A DNA stretch of 8,922 nt from the NCBI GenBank assembly GCA_016210825.1, contig JACQTM010000023.1, forward strand, positions 1-8,922, in the 5' to 3' direction. The position numbers were made by a program, and so were the translations under genes. Each line of letters starts with the position of its first letter. The stretch's first letter is position 1. The notes beneath the pieces were generated by a model. That model worked only from the letters and a program-made list of their open reading frames with translations. It searched no databases and was not told the origin of the DNA. The stretch is from Hyphomicrobiales bacterium. Its GTDB lineage: Bacteria; Pseudomonadota; Alphaproteobacteria; Rhizobiales; Xanthobacteraceae. Positions 1 through 7,051 of the stretch are shown one piece after another.

Positions 1-1
1 C

Positions 2-1180
2 ACCGGGCTGCTCATCATCGCGGCGGTCACGCTGTTCCTGATGAATGCCGTCGCCGGCCGCGTCTGGTGCGGCTATCTCTGCCCGCAAACGGTGTGGACC
101 GATCTCTTCCTTGCTGTCGAGCGTTTTTTCGAAGGCGACCGACGCGAGCGCATCATGCGCGACAACGGACCTTGGACGTTGGAGCGCATCGCCATGAAGA
201 CGATGAAGCATTTCACCTGGCTGATAATCGCCTGGTGGACTGGCGGCGCCTGGGTCCTCTACTTCGCCGACGCACCGACATTGGTGAAGGATCTGGCGAG
301 CGGGAATGCGCCGTTCGTCGCCTATGTCTGGATCGGAATTCTTACATTCACGACATACGCGCTTGCTGGCCACATGCGCGAACAGGTTTGCACCTATATG
401 TGTCCGTGGCCGCGCATCCAGGCTGCCCTCATCGATGAATACGCACTCAATGTCAGCTATCGCTACGATCGCGGCGAACCGCGCACGTCCGTCAAACTGG
501 CTACGTTATTGCGTGCGAAGGGCGAGCCTGCCGGCGACTGCATCGATTGCTATCAATGCCTGTATGTCTGCCCGACCGGCGTCGATATTCGCAACGGATT
601 GCAGCTCGACTGCATCCAATGCGGGCTGTGCATTGACGCCTGTGACACGGTGATGAAAAAGATCGGGCGGCCGACCGGGCTGATCGCCTACGATACCGAC
701 CTCAACATCAAGCGACGTGGCGAGGGCAAGGCACCGTTCGTACGCCTTGTGCGCATGCGAACGCTGCTCTACGCCGCGGTGATCGTCGTAGTCGGCGGCG
801 CCATGTTATTCGCGCTGGCCACCCGCAGCAGCATGGGAATAAACGTCCTCCACGACCGTAATCCGCTTTTCGTGCGGCTATCCGACGACGGCATTCGCAA
901 TGCCTATACCGTCCATATCATCAACAAGCGCAACGAATCGCGCAATTTTCAGCTCAGTATCGAAGGTCTGCCAGGCAGCATCGACAGCGTCGGCGGGATC
1001 GACCCGCAGAGGGACGGCCGCATTGTCATCGATGTCGGCCCCGATCAGACGCGCGAGCTTCGCGTTCTCGTCACCGATTATCATCCCAAACGGAATCCCT
1101 CGGTGCCGGTGATTTTCCATCTGCGCGACTTGGAAAGTGGCGAGCGAGCCAATGCCGCCGACCATTTCCGCGGCCCTTGA
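2..1180 (+). CDS. ccoG: cbb3 oxidase assembly cupric reductase CcoG/FixG (5' partial)
   Basis: This is a membrane iron-sulfur protein that reduces Cu2+ to Cu+ for the copper centre of cbb3-type cytochrome c oxidase. The frame is open from base 2. The ATG at 41 is internal, because hydrophobic sequence continues in frame upstream and family members are about 100 residues longer than the 392 seen. Counting from that Met, C10/C14 and C117/C121 form two CxxxCP motifs. Two ferredoxin-type 4Fe-4S motifs follow (C167, C170, C173, C177 and C191, C194, C197, C201). Membrane segments lie near 58-76, 90-111 and 241-262. Residues about 265-375 form the Ig-like FixG C-terminal domain. It is first in the visible ccoGHIS order, with ccoH starting 10 bases after its stop. 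The family assignment is secure. The Cu2+ reductase role comes from work on other bacteria. Confidence 0.97.
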   Translation, partial: TGLLIIAAVTLFLMNAVAGRVWCGYLCPQTVWTDLFLAVERFFEGDRRERIMRDNGPWTLERIAMKTMKHFTWLIIAWWTGGAWVLYFADAPTLVKDLASGNAPFVAYVWIGILTFTTYALAGHMREQVCTYMCPWPRIQAALIDEYALNVSYRYDRGEPRTSVKLATLLRAKGEPAGDCIDCYQCLYVCPTGVDIRNGLQLDCIQCGLCIDACDTVMKKIGRPTGLIAYDTDLNIKRRGEGKAPFVRLVRMRTLLYAAVIVVVGGAMLFALATRSSMGINVLHDRNPLFVRLSDDGIRNAYTVHIINKRNESRNFQLSIEGLPGSIDSVGGIDPQRDGRIVIDVGPDQTRELRVLVTDYHPKRNPSVPVIFHLRDLESGERANAADHFRGP

Positions 1181-1190
1181 ACGTTGCGTC

Positions 1191-1694
1191 ATGCCAGATC
1201 ATCGCCACACAAAATCGAGGCACGAAGTAACGGGGCGCACGGTGCTGTTCGCTTTACTGGGCTTCTTCGGCGTTGTGTTCGCGGTCAATGCGGTGATGCT
1301 GCGTGCGGCAACATCGACATTCGGTGGAATTGAAACCGAGAGCGCTTATCGCGCTGGCCTATTGTTCAAGGGCGAGCTTGCGGCAGCGCGCGCGCAGGAC
1401 GAATTACGCTGGGAAGTGAACGGCAAGGTCGCACGAACTGCCGATGGACAGGCCGCGGTTGAAATCTTGGTTCGCGATCCGCGCGGATTCGCACCAACCG
1501 GCATTCTACTCGACGCGCGGCTCGCGCATCCGACCGATTTCCGTAACGACCGCAGCCTTGCACTCGTCCAAAGCCAATCCGGCGTGTTTCGCGGCGTGGC
1601 GGAGGCCAATCCGGGACAATGGAACCTCGTCATCAGCATCTACCGCGGCGAGGAACGGGTCTTCTTGTCACGCAGCCGTATAACCCTACGTTGA
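1191..1694 (+). CDS. ccoH: cbb3 oxidase assembly protein CcoH/FixH
   Basis: FixH-family single-pass membrane protein of 167 residues. It associates with the cbb3 oxidase and is needed for its assembly or stability. One membrane segment lies at about residues 16-38 (LFALLGFFGVVFAVNAVM), followed by the family signature STFGG-ETES-YRAG at about 42-56. A periplasmic beta-rich domain of about 110 residues runs to the C-terminus. The ATG at 1191 is preferred because it follows the ccoG stop at 1180 and puts the usual short basic, His-containing stretch before the membrane segment. In-frame ATGs at 1137 and 1152 lie inside ccoG and would add up to 18 poorly conserved residues. No strong Shine-Dalgarno sequence is seen, so translation may be coupled to ccoG. 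The gap to ccoI is 7 bases. Confidence 0.93.
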   Translation: MPDHRHTKSRHEVTGRTVLFALLGFFGVVFAVNAVMLRAATSTFGGIETESAYRAGLLFKGELAAARAQDELRWEVNGKVARTADGQAAVEILVRDPRGFAPTGILLDARLAHPTDFRNDRSLALVQSQSGVFRGVAEANPGQWNLVISIYRGEERVFLSRSRITLR

Positions 1695-1701
1695 GGATCG
1701 C

Positions 1702-3942
1702 ATGACCATGGCGCGCGATTTTTCCGGCTTGGCGCGGCGTAATCCCGACGGCACCGCCACGATGGAATTCGCCGTAGAGGGTATCGCGTGCGGCGGTTGC
1801 ATCGGCCGCATCGAGGCCGGCCTCAAGCGCCTACCCGGCATCGCCGATGCACGGGTCAATTTCACCAACCGCCGCCTCACCGTCGCCTGGACCGATGGAA
1901 GCTGCAAACCCGAAGGCGCGATCGCGGCACTCGCACGCATGGGTTATCGCGCCCATCCCTTCCTGGCGCGTGACGCGGAAGCGGAGGAAGTACAGCGCGG
2001 GCGCATGTTGTTGCGCTGTCTCGGCGTCGCGGGATTCGCAGCGATGAACATCATGCTGCTATCGGTATCGGTGTGGTCCGGGGATTTCACCGATATCACG
2101 CCGGAGACGCGCGACCTTTTCCATTGGCTCTCGGCCCTGATTGCGTTACCAGCCGCGGCCTATGCTGGCCGTCCCTTTTTCGGCAGCGCGTGGCGCGCCC
2201 TGCGTGCACGCGCCGTCAACATGGACGTGCCAATATCGCTCGGCATCACGCTCGCGCTCGGCCTATCGCTTTACGAAACCGCCAATCACGCCGCCCATGC
2301 CTATTTCGATTCGGCGGTAATGTTGATTTTCTTTTTGTTGTGCGGGCGCTATCTAGATCATCTCATGCGCGCGCGCACTCGCGCGGTCGCCGGTAATCTC
2401 GCAGCCTTGAAAGCCGAAACCGCCTGTCGTTTCGACGGCAAAGGCGAGATCGTCGAAGTTCCTGCCGCCGCTTTGCGTGCCGGTGACCGCATCCTGCTGC
2501 GGCCGGCCGAGCGCGTGCCGGCGGATGGCGTAATCGTTGGCGGCGCGTCGGATATCGACGAGAGCCTTGTGACCGGCGAAACCACCCCGCGCAAGGTTGT
2601 CAGCGGTGCGCATGTCTACGCCGGCAGCATGAATCTCGGCGGCACCGTGACCTTGCGTGTCACCGCCGCGGGCGAGAATACGCTGCTCGACGACATCGAG
2701 CGGCTGCTCGACAAGGCGGTTAAGGCAAAATCCAAGTACGTGGCGCTGGCTGATCGCGCGGCACGTTTTTACGCCCCCGTCGTCCACACGACCGCGGCGC
2801 TCACTTTTACGGGCTGGCTGATCGCGGGTGCGTCCACTCACGATTCAATTCTTGCGGCGGTGTCGGTGCTGATCATCACCTGCCCTTGCGCGCTCGCACT
2901 CGCAATCCCCGCCGTTCAAGTGGTGAGCGCGGGTACATTGTTCCGCAACGGCATATTCCTCAATTCCGGCGAGGCCATCGAACGCCTGGCTGAAATCGAT
3001 ACGGTGGTTTTCGACAAGACCGGAACGCTGACCCTGCCCGAGCCGCGCGTGGTCAACGTGGGAAGCATTGACCGCAACGCGCTTGCGGCGGCGGCACGGC
3101 TTGCGCTATCGAGTCGCTATCCGCTTGCCTCAGCGCTCGCGCGCCATGCAACGGAGCGCAAACCTTATGATGGCGCGACGGAAGAGCCCGGCCAAGGCGT
3201 GCACGTCACTATCGATGGAACCGAAATGCGACTCGGCAATGGCACCTTTTGTAGTGTCGTAATGCCTCCCGCGTTGGCGGCGGATCATCCCCGTGCATCA
3301 ACGATTTTCTTCCGCCACGGCGACCGCCATGCCACGTTCGTCATCAACCAATCGCTGCGTCCCGGCACGATGGAAGTCATCGACGCATTGCGCGACATGG
3401 GACTTGCCATTGCAATCCTGTCAGGCGATCGCGCCGAGGCCGTCGAGCCAATGGCGAAAGCGCTGCGCGTCGCCAACTGGCGAGCCGAATTAAATCCCGC
3501 CGACAAGGTCGCTTTTCTCGACACACTGAAGACGCAAGGCCGCCGCGTGCTGATGGTCGGCGACGGTATCAACGATGTGCCGTCGCTCGCCGCCGCGCAT
3601 GTATCCATGTCGCCGATCAGCGCCGCCGACCTGTCGCAGGCGCAGGCCGACGCGGTATTTCTCGGCGAAAGTCTCAAGCCCGTCGTCGAAGCTGTGACAG
3701 CCGCACGAAACGCGCAAAGGTTGATGCACCAAAATCTCTGGCTCGCCGCGGTCTATAACGCCATCGCGGTGCCGATCGCGATCGCGGGCCTGGTCACCCC
3801 GCTGATCGCCGCCGTGGCCATGTCCGGCTCTTCCGTGGCGGTGACACTCAACGCGCTGCGATTACGTCTGCCGAAACGGCAAACGATATTCGAACATCCA
3901 GCCGCGATCCCATCGGCCGCAAGTAAACCGAGGCTTGTATGA
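1702..3942 (+). CDS. ccoI: Cu+-exporting P1B-type ATPase CcoI/FixI
   Basis: Inner-membrane copper ATPase that supplies Cu for the CcoN subunit of cbb3 oxidase; 746 residues, normal length. An N-terminal heavy-metal-associated domain has C30xxC33. Eight membrane segments lie near 103-125, 138-158, 173-190, 200-219, 355-377, 382-408, 678-698 and 699-719. The actuator loop carries TGE at 291-293. The metal site is CPC at 394-396 in segment 6, with Y685-N686 and MSGSS (707-711) in segments 7 and 8, as expected for Cu+-specific P1B-1 pumps. The phosphorylated Asp is D438 in DKTGT, and the hinge is GDGIND at 620-625. The HP motif that normally follows DKTGT reads SRYPLA, with Tyr473 in place of His, which is unusual. 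GAGGA just before the ATG is a good ribosome site and overlaps the ccoH stop. Confidence 0.96.
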   Translation: MTMARDFSGLARRNPDGTATMEFAVEGIACGGCIGRIEAGLKRLPGIADARVNFTNRRLTVAWTDGSCKPEGAIAALARMGYRAHPFLARDAEAEEVQRGRMLLRCLGVAGFAAMNIMLLSVSVWSGDFTDITPETRDLFHWLSALIALPAAAYAGRPFFGSAWRALRARAVNMDVPISLGITLALGLSLYETANHAAHAYFDSAVMLIFFLLCGRYLDHLMRARTRAVAGNLAALKAETACRFDGKGEIVEVPAAALRAGDRILLRPAERVPADGVIVGGASDIDESLVTGETTPRKVVSGAHVYAGSMNLGGTVTLRVTAAGENTLLDDIERLLDKAVKAKSKYVALADRAARFYAPVVHTTAALTFTGWLIAGASTHDSILAAVSVLIITCPCALALAIPAVQVVSAGTLFRNGIFLNSGEAIERLAEIDTVVFDKTGTLTLPEPRVVNVGSIDRNALAAAARLALSSRYPLASALARHATERKPYDGATEEPGQGVHVTIDGTEMRLGNGTFCSVVMPPALAADHPRASTIFFRHGDRHATFVINQSLRPGTMEVIDALRDMGLAIAILSGDRAEAVEPMAKALRVANWRAELNPADKVAFLDTLKTQGRRVLMVGDGINDVPSLAAAHVSMSPISAADLSQAQADAVFLGESLKPVVEAVTAARNAQRLMHQNLWLAAVYNAIAVPIAIAGLVTPLIAAVAMSGSSVAVTLNALRLRLPKRQTIFEHPAAIPSAASKPRLV

Positions 3943-4232
3943 ACGTACTCGTCTATCTCGTGCCCATGGCGCTCGGCCTAGGCCTTGTCGGCCTCGGCGC
4001 ATTTCTGTGGACGTTGCGGAGCGGTCAATACGACGACATGGACGGCGCGGCGTTGCGCGTGCTGGCGGACGACGATATCGCGGACGGCGACACGCAGCGC
4101 CCCATCGAGGCCGATATGCAGCACCACCTCAACGCGGCAGCAGCGCCACCGCTTCAATTTCGAACAACGCGCCATCCCGCGCCAATCTCGAAATCGCGAC
4201 CGTGGTGCTCGCGGGTGGCGCCATGGTGTTGA
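3939..4232 (+). CDS. ccoS: cbb3 oxidase maturation protein CcoS/FixS, with an extended C-terminal tail
   Basis: FixS-family small membrane protein needed to insert cofactors into CcoN of cbb3 oxidase. One membrane segment (about residues 5-25) is followed by the signature LRSGQYDDMDGAALRVL at 26-42. Its ATG overlaps the ccoI stop (ATGA, 3939-3942), and a GAGG stands just upstream, so the two genes are translationally coupled. Most FixS proteins end at 50-65 residues. Here the frame stays open to 97 residues. From about codon 64 it runs antisense to the end of the convergent rid gene and becomes an Arg/Pro/Trp/Cys-rich stretch unlike the family. The family core is certain. Whether the last 34 codons are functional, or reflect loss of an earlier stop, cannot be told here. 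Confidence 0.9.
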   Translation: MNVLVYLVPMALGLGLVGLGAFLWTLRSGQYDDMDGAALRVLADDDIADGDTQRPIEADMQHHLNAAAAPPLQFRTTRHPAPISKSRPWCSRVAPWC

Positions 4233-4536
4233 GGAACGTGTCACGCACCTCACGGAATATTGGCAGGTGGCTCATATCGGTGAGGTAATTGTTGACCTTC
4301 AGCACGTGACTAAAATCCGCACCAACTGCCGATAGCGCCGCCGCGAGATTCTCAAAGGCCTGGACCGATTGCGCGCGAAAATCGCCTGGTGCGCCAACCA
4401 GTTTACCGCTGCGGTCGAGGCCCAGTTGGCCGGCGATGAAGACCATCCGCCCGGGCGCGGTGATTTCCACCACATGGCTATAACCGGGCGGCTTGTAGAG
4501 GGTGTCGGGATTAATGAACCGGGTGTTGGCCGCCAT
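4129..4536 (-). CDS. RidA/YjgF/UK114-family protein lacking the catalytic arginine
   Basis: 135-residue Rid-superfamily protein of full family length. Family members are small trimeric cytosolic proteins, and RidA itself hydrolyses reactive enamine/imine intermediates. Family marks are FIAGQLGLD (33-41), the helix QSVQAFENLAAAL (56-68), the VNNYLTDM strand (81-88) and the closing FEIEAVALLP (125-134). In the segment that aligns with P-A-R-S of E. coli RidA the sequence is P-A-S-T, so Ser110 replaces the arginine that binds the imino-acid carboxylate. That places it among the Rid subgroups without demonstrated deaminase activity, so ridA is not used as the symbol. AGGGA lies about 8 bases before the start. 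The gene is divergent from the EAL gene, and its 3' end overlaps ccoS by 104 bases. Confidence 0.92.
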   Translation of the reverse strand: MAANTRFINPDTLYKPPGYSHVVEITAPGRMVFIAGQLGLDRSGKLVGAPGDFRAQSVQAFENLAAALSAVGADFSHVLKVNNYLTDMSHLPIFREVRDTFLNTMAPPASTTVAISRLARDGALFEIEAVALLPR

Positions 4537-4589
4537 CGATCATCCCTACTTTGACCACCGAACGATCCACCACGGCGCTCGGAACTATA

Positions 4590-4648
4590 AAATATGAGTA
4601 TCCTCACGAGATTACGCCCGAGCGCCGGCCGTGGCGCAACTCATATTT
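4590..4648. repeat. 10-bp inverted repeat in an AT-rich island between two divergent genes
   Basis: AAATATGAGT at 4590-4599 is matched by its exact reverse complement at 4639-4648, with 39 bases between. A second, smaller pair lies inside (GCGCC 4622-4626 and GGCGC 4633-4637). The outer arms sit in the only clearly AT-rich patches of this GC-rich stretch. Those patches hold promoter-like hexamers, TATATT at 4651-4656 on + and TATAGT (reverse of 4584-4589) on -, but neither has a convincing -35 box. The spacer separates the divergent rid (start 4536) and EAL (start 4711) genes, so this is the likely site of both promoters and perhaps a shared operator. No known regulator motif was recognised. 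Confidence 0.5.
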
Positions 4649-4710
4649 AATATATTTCGTGGAGCTTAGCCGCGAGGACGGAGTAGCGCTCGGCGCGCCG
4701 ACAAATCTGC

Positions 4711-6006
4711 ATGGCTGAGGACGCCCCATCGATTACACCGGCGGCGGATGAGGATTCATCCGCCGCGAAACCCCTCGTGCAGCATCCACCGCTCAACGGC
4801 CGCACGCCGGTCTGTTTCGTAGTCGATGAGGAATCGAGCATCCGCCATTTTGTCTCCCTAATCATGCAAGGATCGGGAATCGACACCGAGGAATTTGCCG
4901 ATGGGCCCGCGTTCCGCGAGGCGCTCAACCGGCGCATGCCGGACCTGCTCTTCCTCGATGTACCGCTTGATACCGCCGACGCGATTACGTCGCTTGGCAC
5001 GCTCGGCAATCTCAAATGCGGATGTGCCGTCACACTGATGAGCACGCGCGGCTCCGCGGTGCTGGAGAACGTCAAGGGCATCGGCGAAAAGCACGCATTG
5101 CGCATGATCCCTGTGCTCAAGAAGCCGTTCGACATCGCAACGGTCCAGCGGATTATCCACGACTTGAAGATCGGAACGCCGCCGCCGGTCGCCGCACGGA
5201 TCGGCCTCGATGAGGCGCTGCGGAACAATTGGATGGAGTTCTGGTATCAGCCGAAAATCGATCTGCGCAAGAAGCAACTCGCAGGTGTCGAGGCTTTCGC
5301 GCGCGCCCGCCATCCGCAACACGGTATACTATCGCCGAGCGCATTCATGCCCGGCGCGGATGAAGCAAGCGTGATGGCGCTATCGGAAAAAGGTCTCATC
5401 GCCGCGCTCGAAGCAAGCCATTCCTTCAGCGAGCTCGGCGTTAACTTGCGCATCGCATTCAATCTTCCCGTCACCGCCGTGACCAAGCTCGATATTCCGG
5501 CTATCGTTCGCGCGCATCGGCGCGATACCGATAAATGGCCAGGTCTGATCATCGACATCCCCGAGGATCAGATCATCACCGATATTACGCTTGCGATCGA
5601 CATCGCCAGGAAACTCGAAAGTGTCAACATCAAGCTGGCAATTGACGACTTCGGGCGCGGCTATACTTCGTTGATGCGCCACAAGATGCTTCCGTTCGCG
5701 GAAATGAAACTGGCGCAAACCTTCGTCAGCGATTGCGGGACGGACAAAGTCAATGCCCCGATCTGCAAGACAGTGATCGATCTCGCGCATAATTTCGGCA
5801 GCATTGCAATCGGTATTGGCGTTAAGAGAGCCTCCGACGCGCTCGCACTTGTGGCGATGGGCTGCGACTACGGCCAAGGTTTCCTGTTCGGCCAACCGAT
5901 GCCGCAGGAGCGCTTCATGTCGTTGCTGCGCCAGCGTGCGTCGACGCGTCAGCAGCAAGTTGCCGGAAATATCAAGAACGCGGTGCCGGTGCCTCAGCAG
6001 GCCTGA
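4711..6006 (+). CDS. Response regulator with receiver domain and degenerate EAL domain
   Basis: 431 residues, soluble, in the order of RocR/VieA-type proteins: a receiver at about 32-155, then EAL at about 165-408. The receiver keeps its key residues: acidic pair D39-E40, phospho-acceptor D83 (in LFLD), S111 and K138 before Pro. EAL domains hydrolyse c-di-GMP, but this one departs at the active site. EAL reads EAF (194-196). The E-x-T-E metal motif reads D282-I-P-E285. K333 is kept, but the KxD acid is Ala335. The general-base Glu of A-E-G-V-E is Ile369 and the last Glu is Lys372. N251 and D312-D313 are kept. It probably has little phosphodiesterase activity and may bind nucleotide or a partner. 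No strong ribosome site precedes the ATG. A cognate kinase is not in the window. Confidence 0.88.
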   Translation: MAEDAPSITPAADEDSSAAKPLVQHPPLNGRTPVCFVVDEESSIRHFVSLIMQGSGIDTEEFADGPAFREALNRRMPDLLFLDVPLDTADAITSLGTLGNLKCGCAVTLMSTRGSAVLENVKGIGEKHALRMIPVLKKPFDIATVQRIIHDLKIGTPPPVAARIGLDEALRNNWMEFWYQPKIDLRKKQLAGVEAFARARHPQHGILSPSAFMPGADEASVMALSEKGLIAALEASHSFSELGVNLRIAFNLPVTAVTKLDIPAIVRAHRRDTDKWPGLIIDIPEDQIITDITLAIDIARKLESVNIKLAIDDFGRGYTSLMRHKMLPFAEMKLAQTFVSDCGTDKVNAPICKTVIDLAHNFGSIAIGIGVKRASDALALVAMGCDYGQGFLFGQPMPQERFMSLLRQRASTRQQQVAGNIKNAVPVPQQA

Positions 6007-6021
6007 CCGCGGCAGCCGATT

Positions 6022-6327
6022 TTAGTGCGTCCACGACCCGCGGCGCTGAAAGGCAAAGTTGTCGGCGTAGGCGATGGCGCGGCGCGTCGGCTCTTTGGCG
6101 GCGAACACTTGATACGCAATATCGTGGCGCTGACAATACGCCACCGCCTCCTCGGCGCTGGCAAAGCGCAGGCGCACTTGGCTCTTCATATCGGTCGAGC
6201 TTGTCCACCCCATCAGTGGTTCGACCTGACGCGGCGCGTCCGGCTCGAACTCGAGGATCCACTCCTTGGTCTTCGCCGCACCCGACTGCATCGCGGTTTT
6301 GGCCGGTTTGAAGATACGTGCCACCAT
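6022..6327 (-). CDS. NADH dehydrogenase (complex I) accessory subunit, NDUFS4 family
   Basis: 101-residue homologue of the mitochondrial 18-kDa complex I subunit NDUFS4 (ETC complex I subunit conserved region), which in alphaproteobacteria and mitochondria sits on the peripheral arm near the NADH-oxidising module. The whole protein is the domain: KPAKTAMQSG at 7-16, WILEFEP (23-29), PLMGWTSS (37-44), QVRLRF followed by EEAVAYC (50-65), then YADNF and a closing SWTH (98-101). The ATG at 6327 matches the family start; the open frame continues to 6522 only because it crosses tRNA-Pro. No clear Shine-Dalgarno sequence is visible. The other complex I genes (nuo) are not nearby, as is usual for this accessory subunit. 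It converges with the EAL gene, leaving a 15-base gap. Confidence 0.94.
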   Translation of the reverse strand: MVARIFKPAKTAMQSGAAKTKEWILEFEPDAPRQVEPLMGWTSSTDMKSQVRLRFASAEEAVAYCQRHDIAYQVFAAKEPTRRAIAYADNFAFQRRGSWTH

Positions 6328-6394
6328 TGTCGTCACTCGTTGTCCGTCACTCTTGTATCGCCTATCGCCCGCCGAGCCGAAGAGCGAAGGCGGA

Positions 6395-6471
6395 TGGTCG
6401 GGGCAGCAGGATTTGAACCTGCGACCCTCTGCTCCCAAAGCAGATGCGCTACCAGGCTGCGCTATGCCCCG
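6395..6471 (-). tRNA. tRNA-Pro(UGG)
   Basis: A 77-base cloverleaf can be folded on the minus strand. The acceptor arm pairs CGGGGCA with TGCCCCG. The D arm contains AGCGCAGCCTGGTAGCGC. The anticodon arm TCTGC/GCAGA encloses the loop TTTGGGA, which gives anticodon TGG followed by the G37 typical of proline tRNAs. The T arm is CGCAG-GTTCAAAT-CCTGC. The discriminator base is A and CCA is encoded (6397-6395). It lies between the DUF192 gene and the NDUFS4-like gene. No integrase or duplicated 3' end nearby suggests use as an attachment site. Confidence 0.97.
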
Positions 6472-6493
6472 CCATACAGAACGGCGCCGCCAT

Positions 6494-6522
6494 TCGATAC
6501 ACGCTTCGCATTTGAGCGGCAA
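6494..6522 (-). promoter_or_regulatory. Possible promoter for tRNA-Pro
   Basis: On the minus strand TTGCCG (6522-6517) and TATCGA (6499-6494) are separated by 17 bases. The second box ends 22 bases before the tRNA 5' end, a suitable distance for a sigma-70-type start. Both hexamers are imperfect, matching about 4 and 3 of 6 consensus bases, so this is only a candidate. The tRNA could instead be read from the upstream cold-shock/DUF192 unit. Confidence 0.28.
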
Positions 6523-6552
6523 GCGAGCCTAAACCCGTTTGAAAAAACAGTT

Positions 6553-7029
6553 TCATCGGCGGAACATGGCATGTGCAACTAGGTCACCGGGCGCAATGCC
6601 GAGTTTCTTTGCTGTTCCGCCGATGACTTCAAGCACGGCGCGCACGGGACCGCCCGACGGGATGATCCGCTCGGAGAGCGGCTCGGTGTTTTCGGCGATC
6701 CGAAGGATACGGCCGTCGCTCCTAATAAAGATCATGTCGAGGGGTATCAGGGTATTGCGCATCCACATGGCGACATCCTGATCGGTCTTGAAGTCGAACA
6801 GCATGCCGCGGCCATCCGGCAATTCCTTGCGGAACATCAAGCCGCGGGTGCGATCCTCGTCGGTCGCCGCGAATTCCACGGCAAAAACGTGGACGCCATT
6901 CTTGCCTGTGATCTCGAGAGGCTGGAGTTCGGCGGCCGGCGACGAGGCGGCGAATGGCCAGAGCAACGCCAGGACGATCATTGGAACGAGCAATACGCGG
7001 TTCATGGCCCGAGCCAATAGCCGCGTCAT
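6553..7029 (-). CDS. Exported DUF192-family protein
   Basis: 158-residue protein of the DUF192 family, small beta-rich proteins of unestablished biochemical function that are usually exported. A signal peptide is evident: basic MTRLLARAMNR, a hydrophobic stretch about 12-27, and a likely cleavage after SSPAA near residue 33. The family core follows: RTRGLMFRKEL (60-70), GRGMLFDF (73-80), MWMRNTLIPLDMIFI (88-102), and E134 with GIAPGD (144-149) near the end. The start is uncertain. The ATG at 7029 lies 22 bases after the cold-shock gene stop and gives a normal signal peptide. 7005 would also give one, and 7083 would overlap the upstream gene by 32 bases and add 18 residues with no visible role. 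It probably shares a transcript with the cold-shock gene. Confidence 0.9.
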   Translation of the reverse strand: MTRLLARAMNRVLLVPMIVLALLWPFAASSPAAELQPLEITGKNGVHVFAVEFAATDEDRTRGLMFRKELPDGRGMLFDFKTDQDVAMWMRNTLIPLDMIFIRSDGRILRIAENTEPLSERIIPSGGPVRAVLEVIGGTAKKLGIAPGDLVAHAMFRR

Positions 7030-7051
7030 GCCGATGCTGGCAAGGGGATGC

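Noticed and set aside
41..43. ATG at 41 as the start of ccoG
   Set aside because: Family-like hydrophobic sequence continues in frame back to base 2, and known CcoG proteins are about 100 residues longer; the gene is truncated by the window edge.
2353..2841. Minus-strand open frame of 162 codons inside ccoI
   Set aside because: Shadow of a strong GC-rich coding frame; ccoI motifs TGE and flanking regions occupy the other strand.
3285..3677. Minus-strand open frame of 130 codons inside ccoI
   Set aside because: Antisense to the P-domain with GDGIND; no independent coding evidence.
5380..5958. Minus-strand open frame of 192 codons inside the EAL gene
   Set aside because: Antisense to conserved EAL motifs such as DDFG; no recognisable protein.
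6395..6471. tRNA-Pro as an integration site for a mobile element
   Set aside because: No integrase, no repeat of the tRNA 3' end, and housekeeping genes on both sides.
6542..6547. Run of six T on the minus strand just after the DUF192 stop, as a terminator
   Set aside because: No stable hairpin precedes it; only very short self-complementary pieces are present.
6025..6582. Plus-strand open frame of 185 codons
   Set aside because: It is antisense to the NDUFS4-like gene and runs through tRNA-Pro; its protein shows no family motifs.
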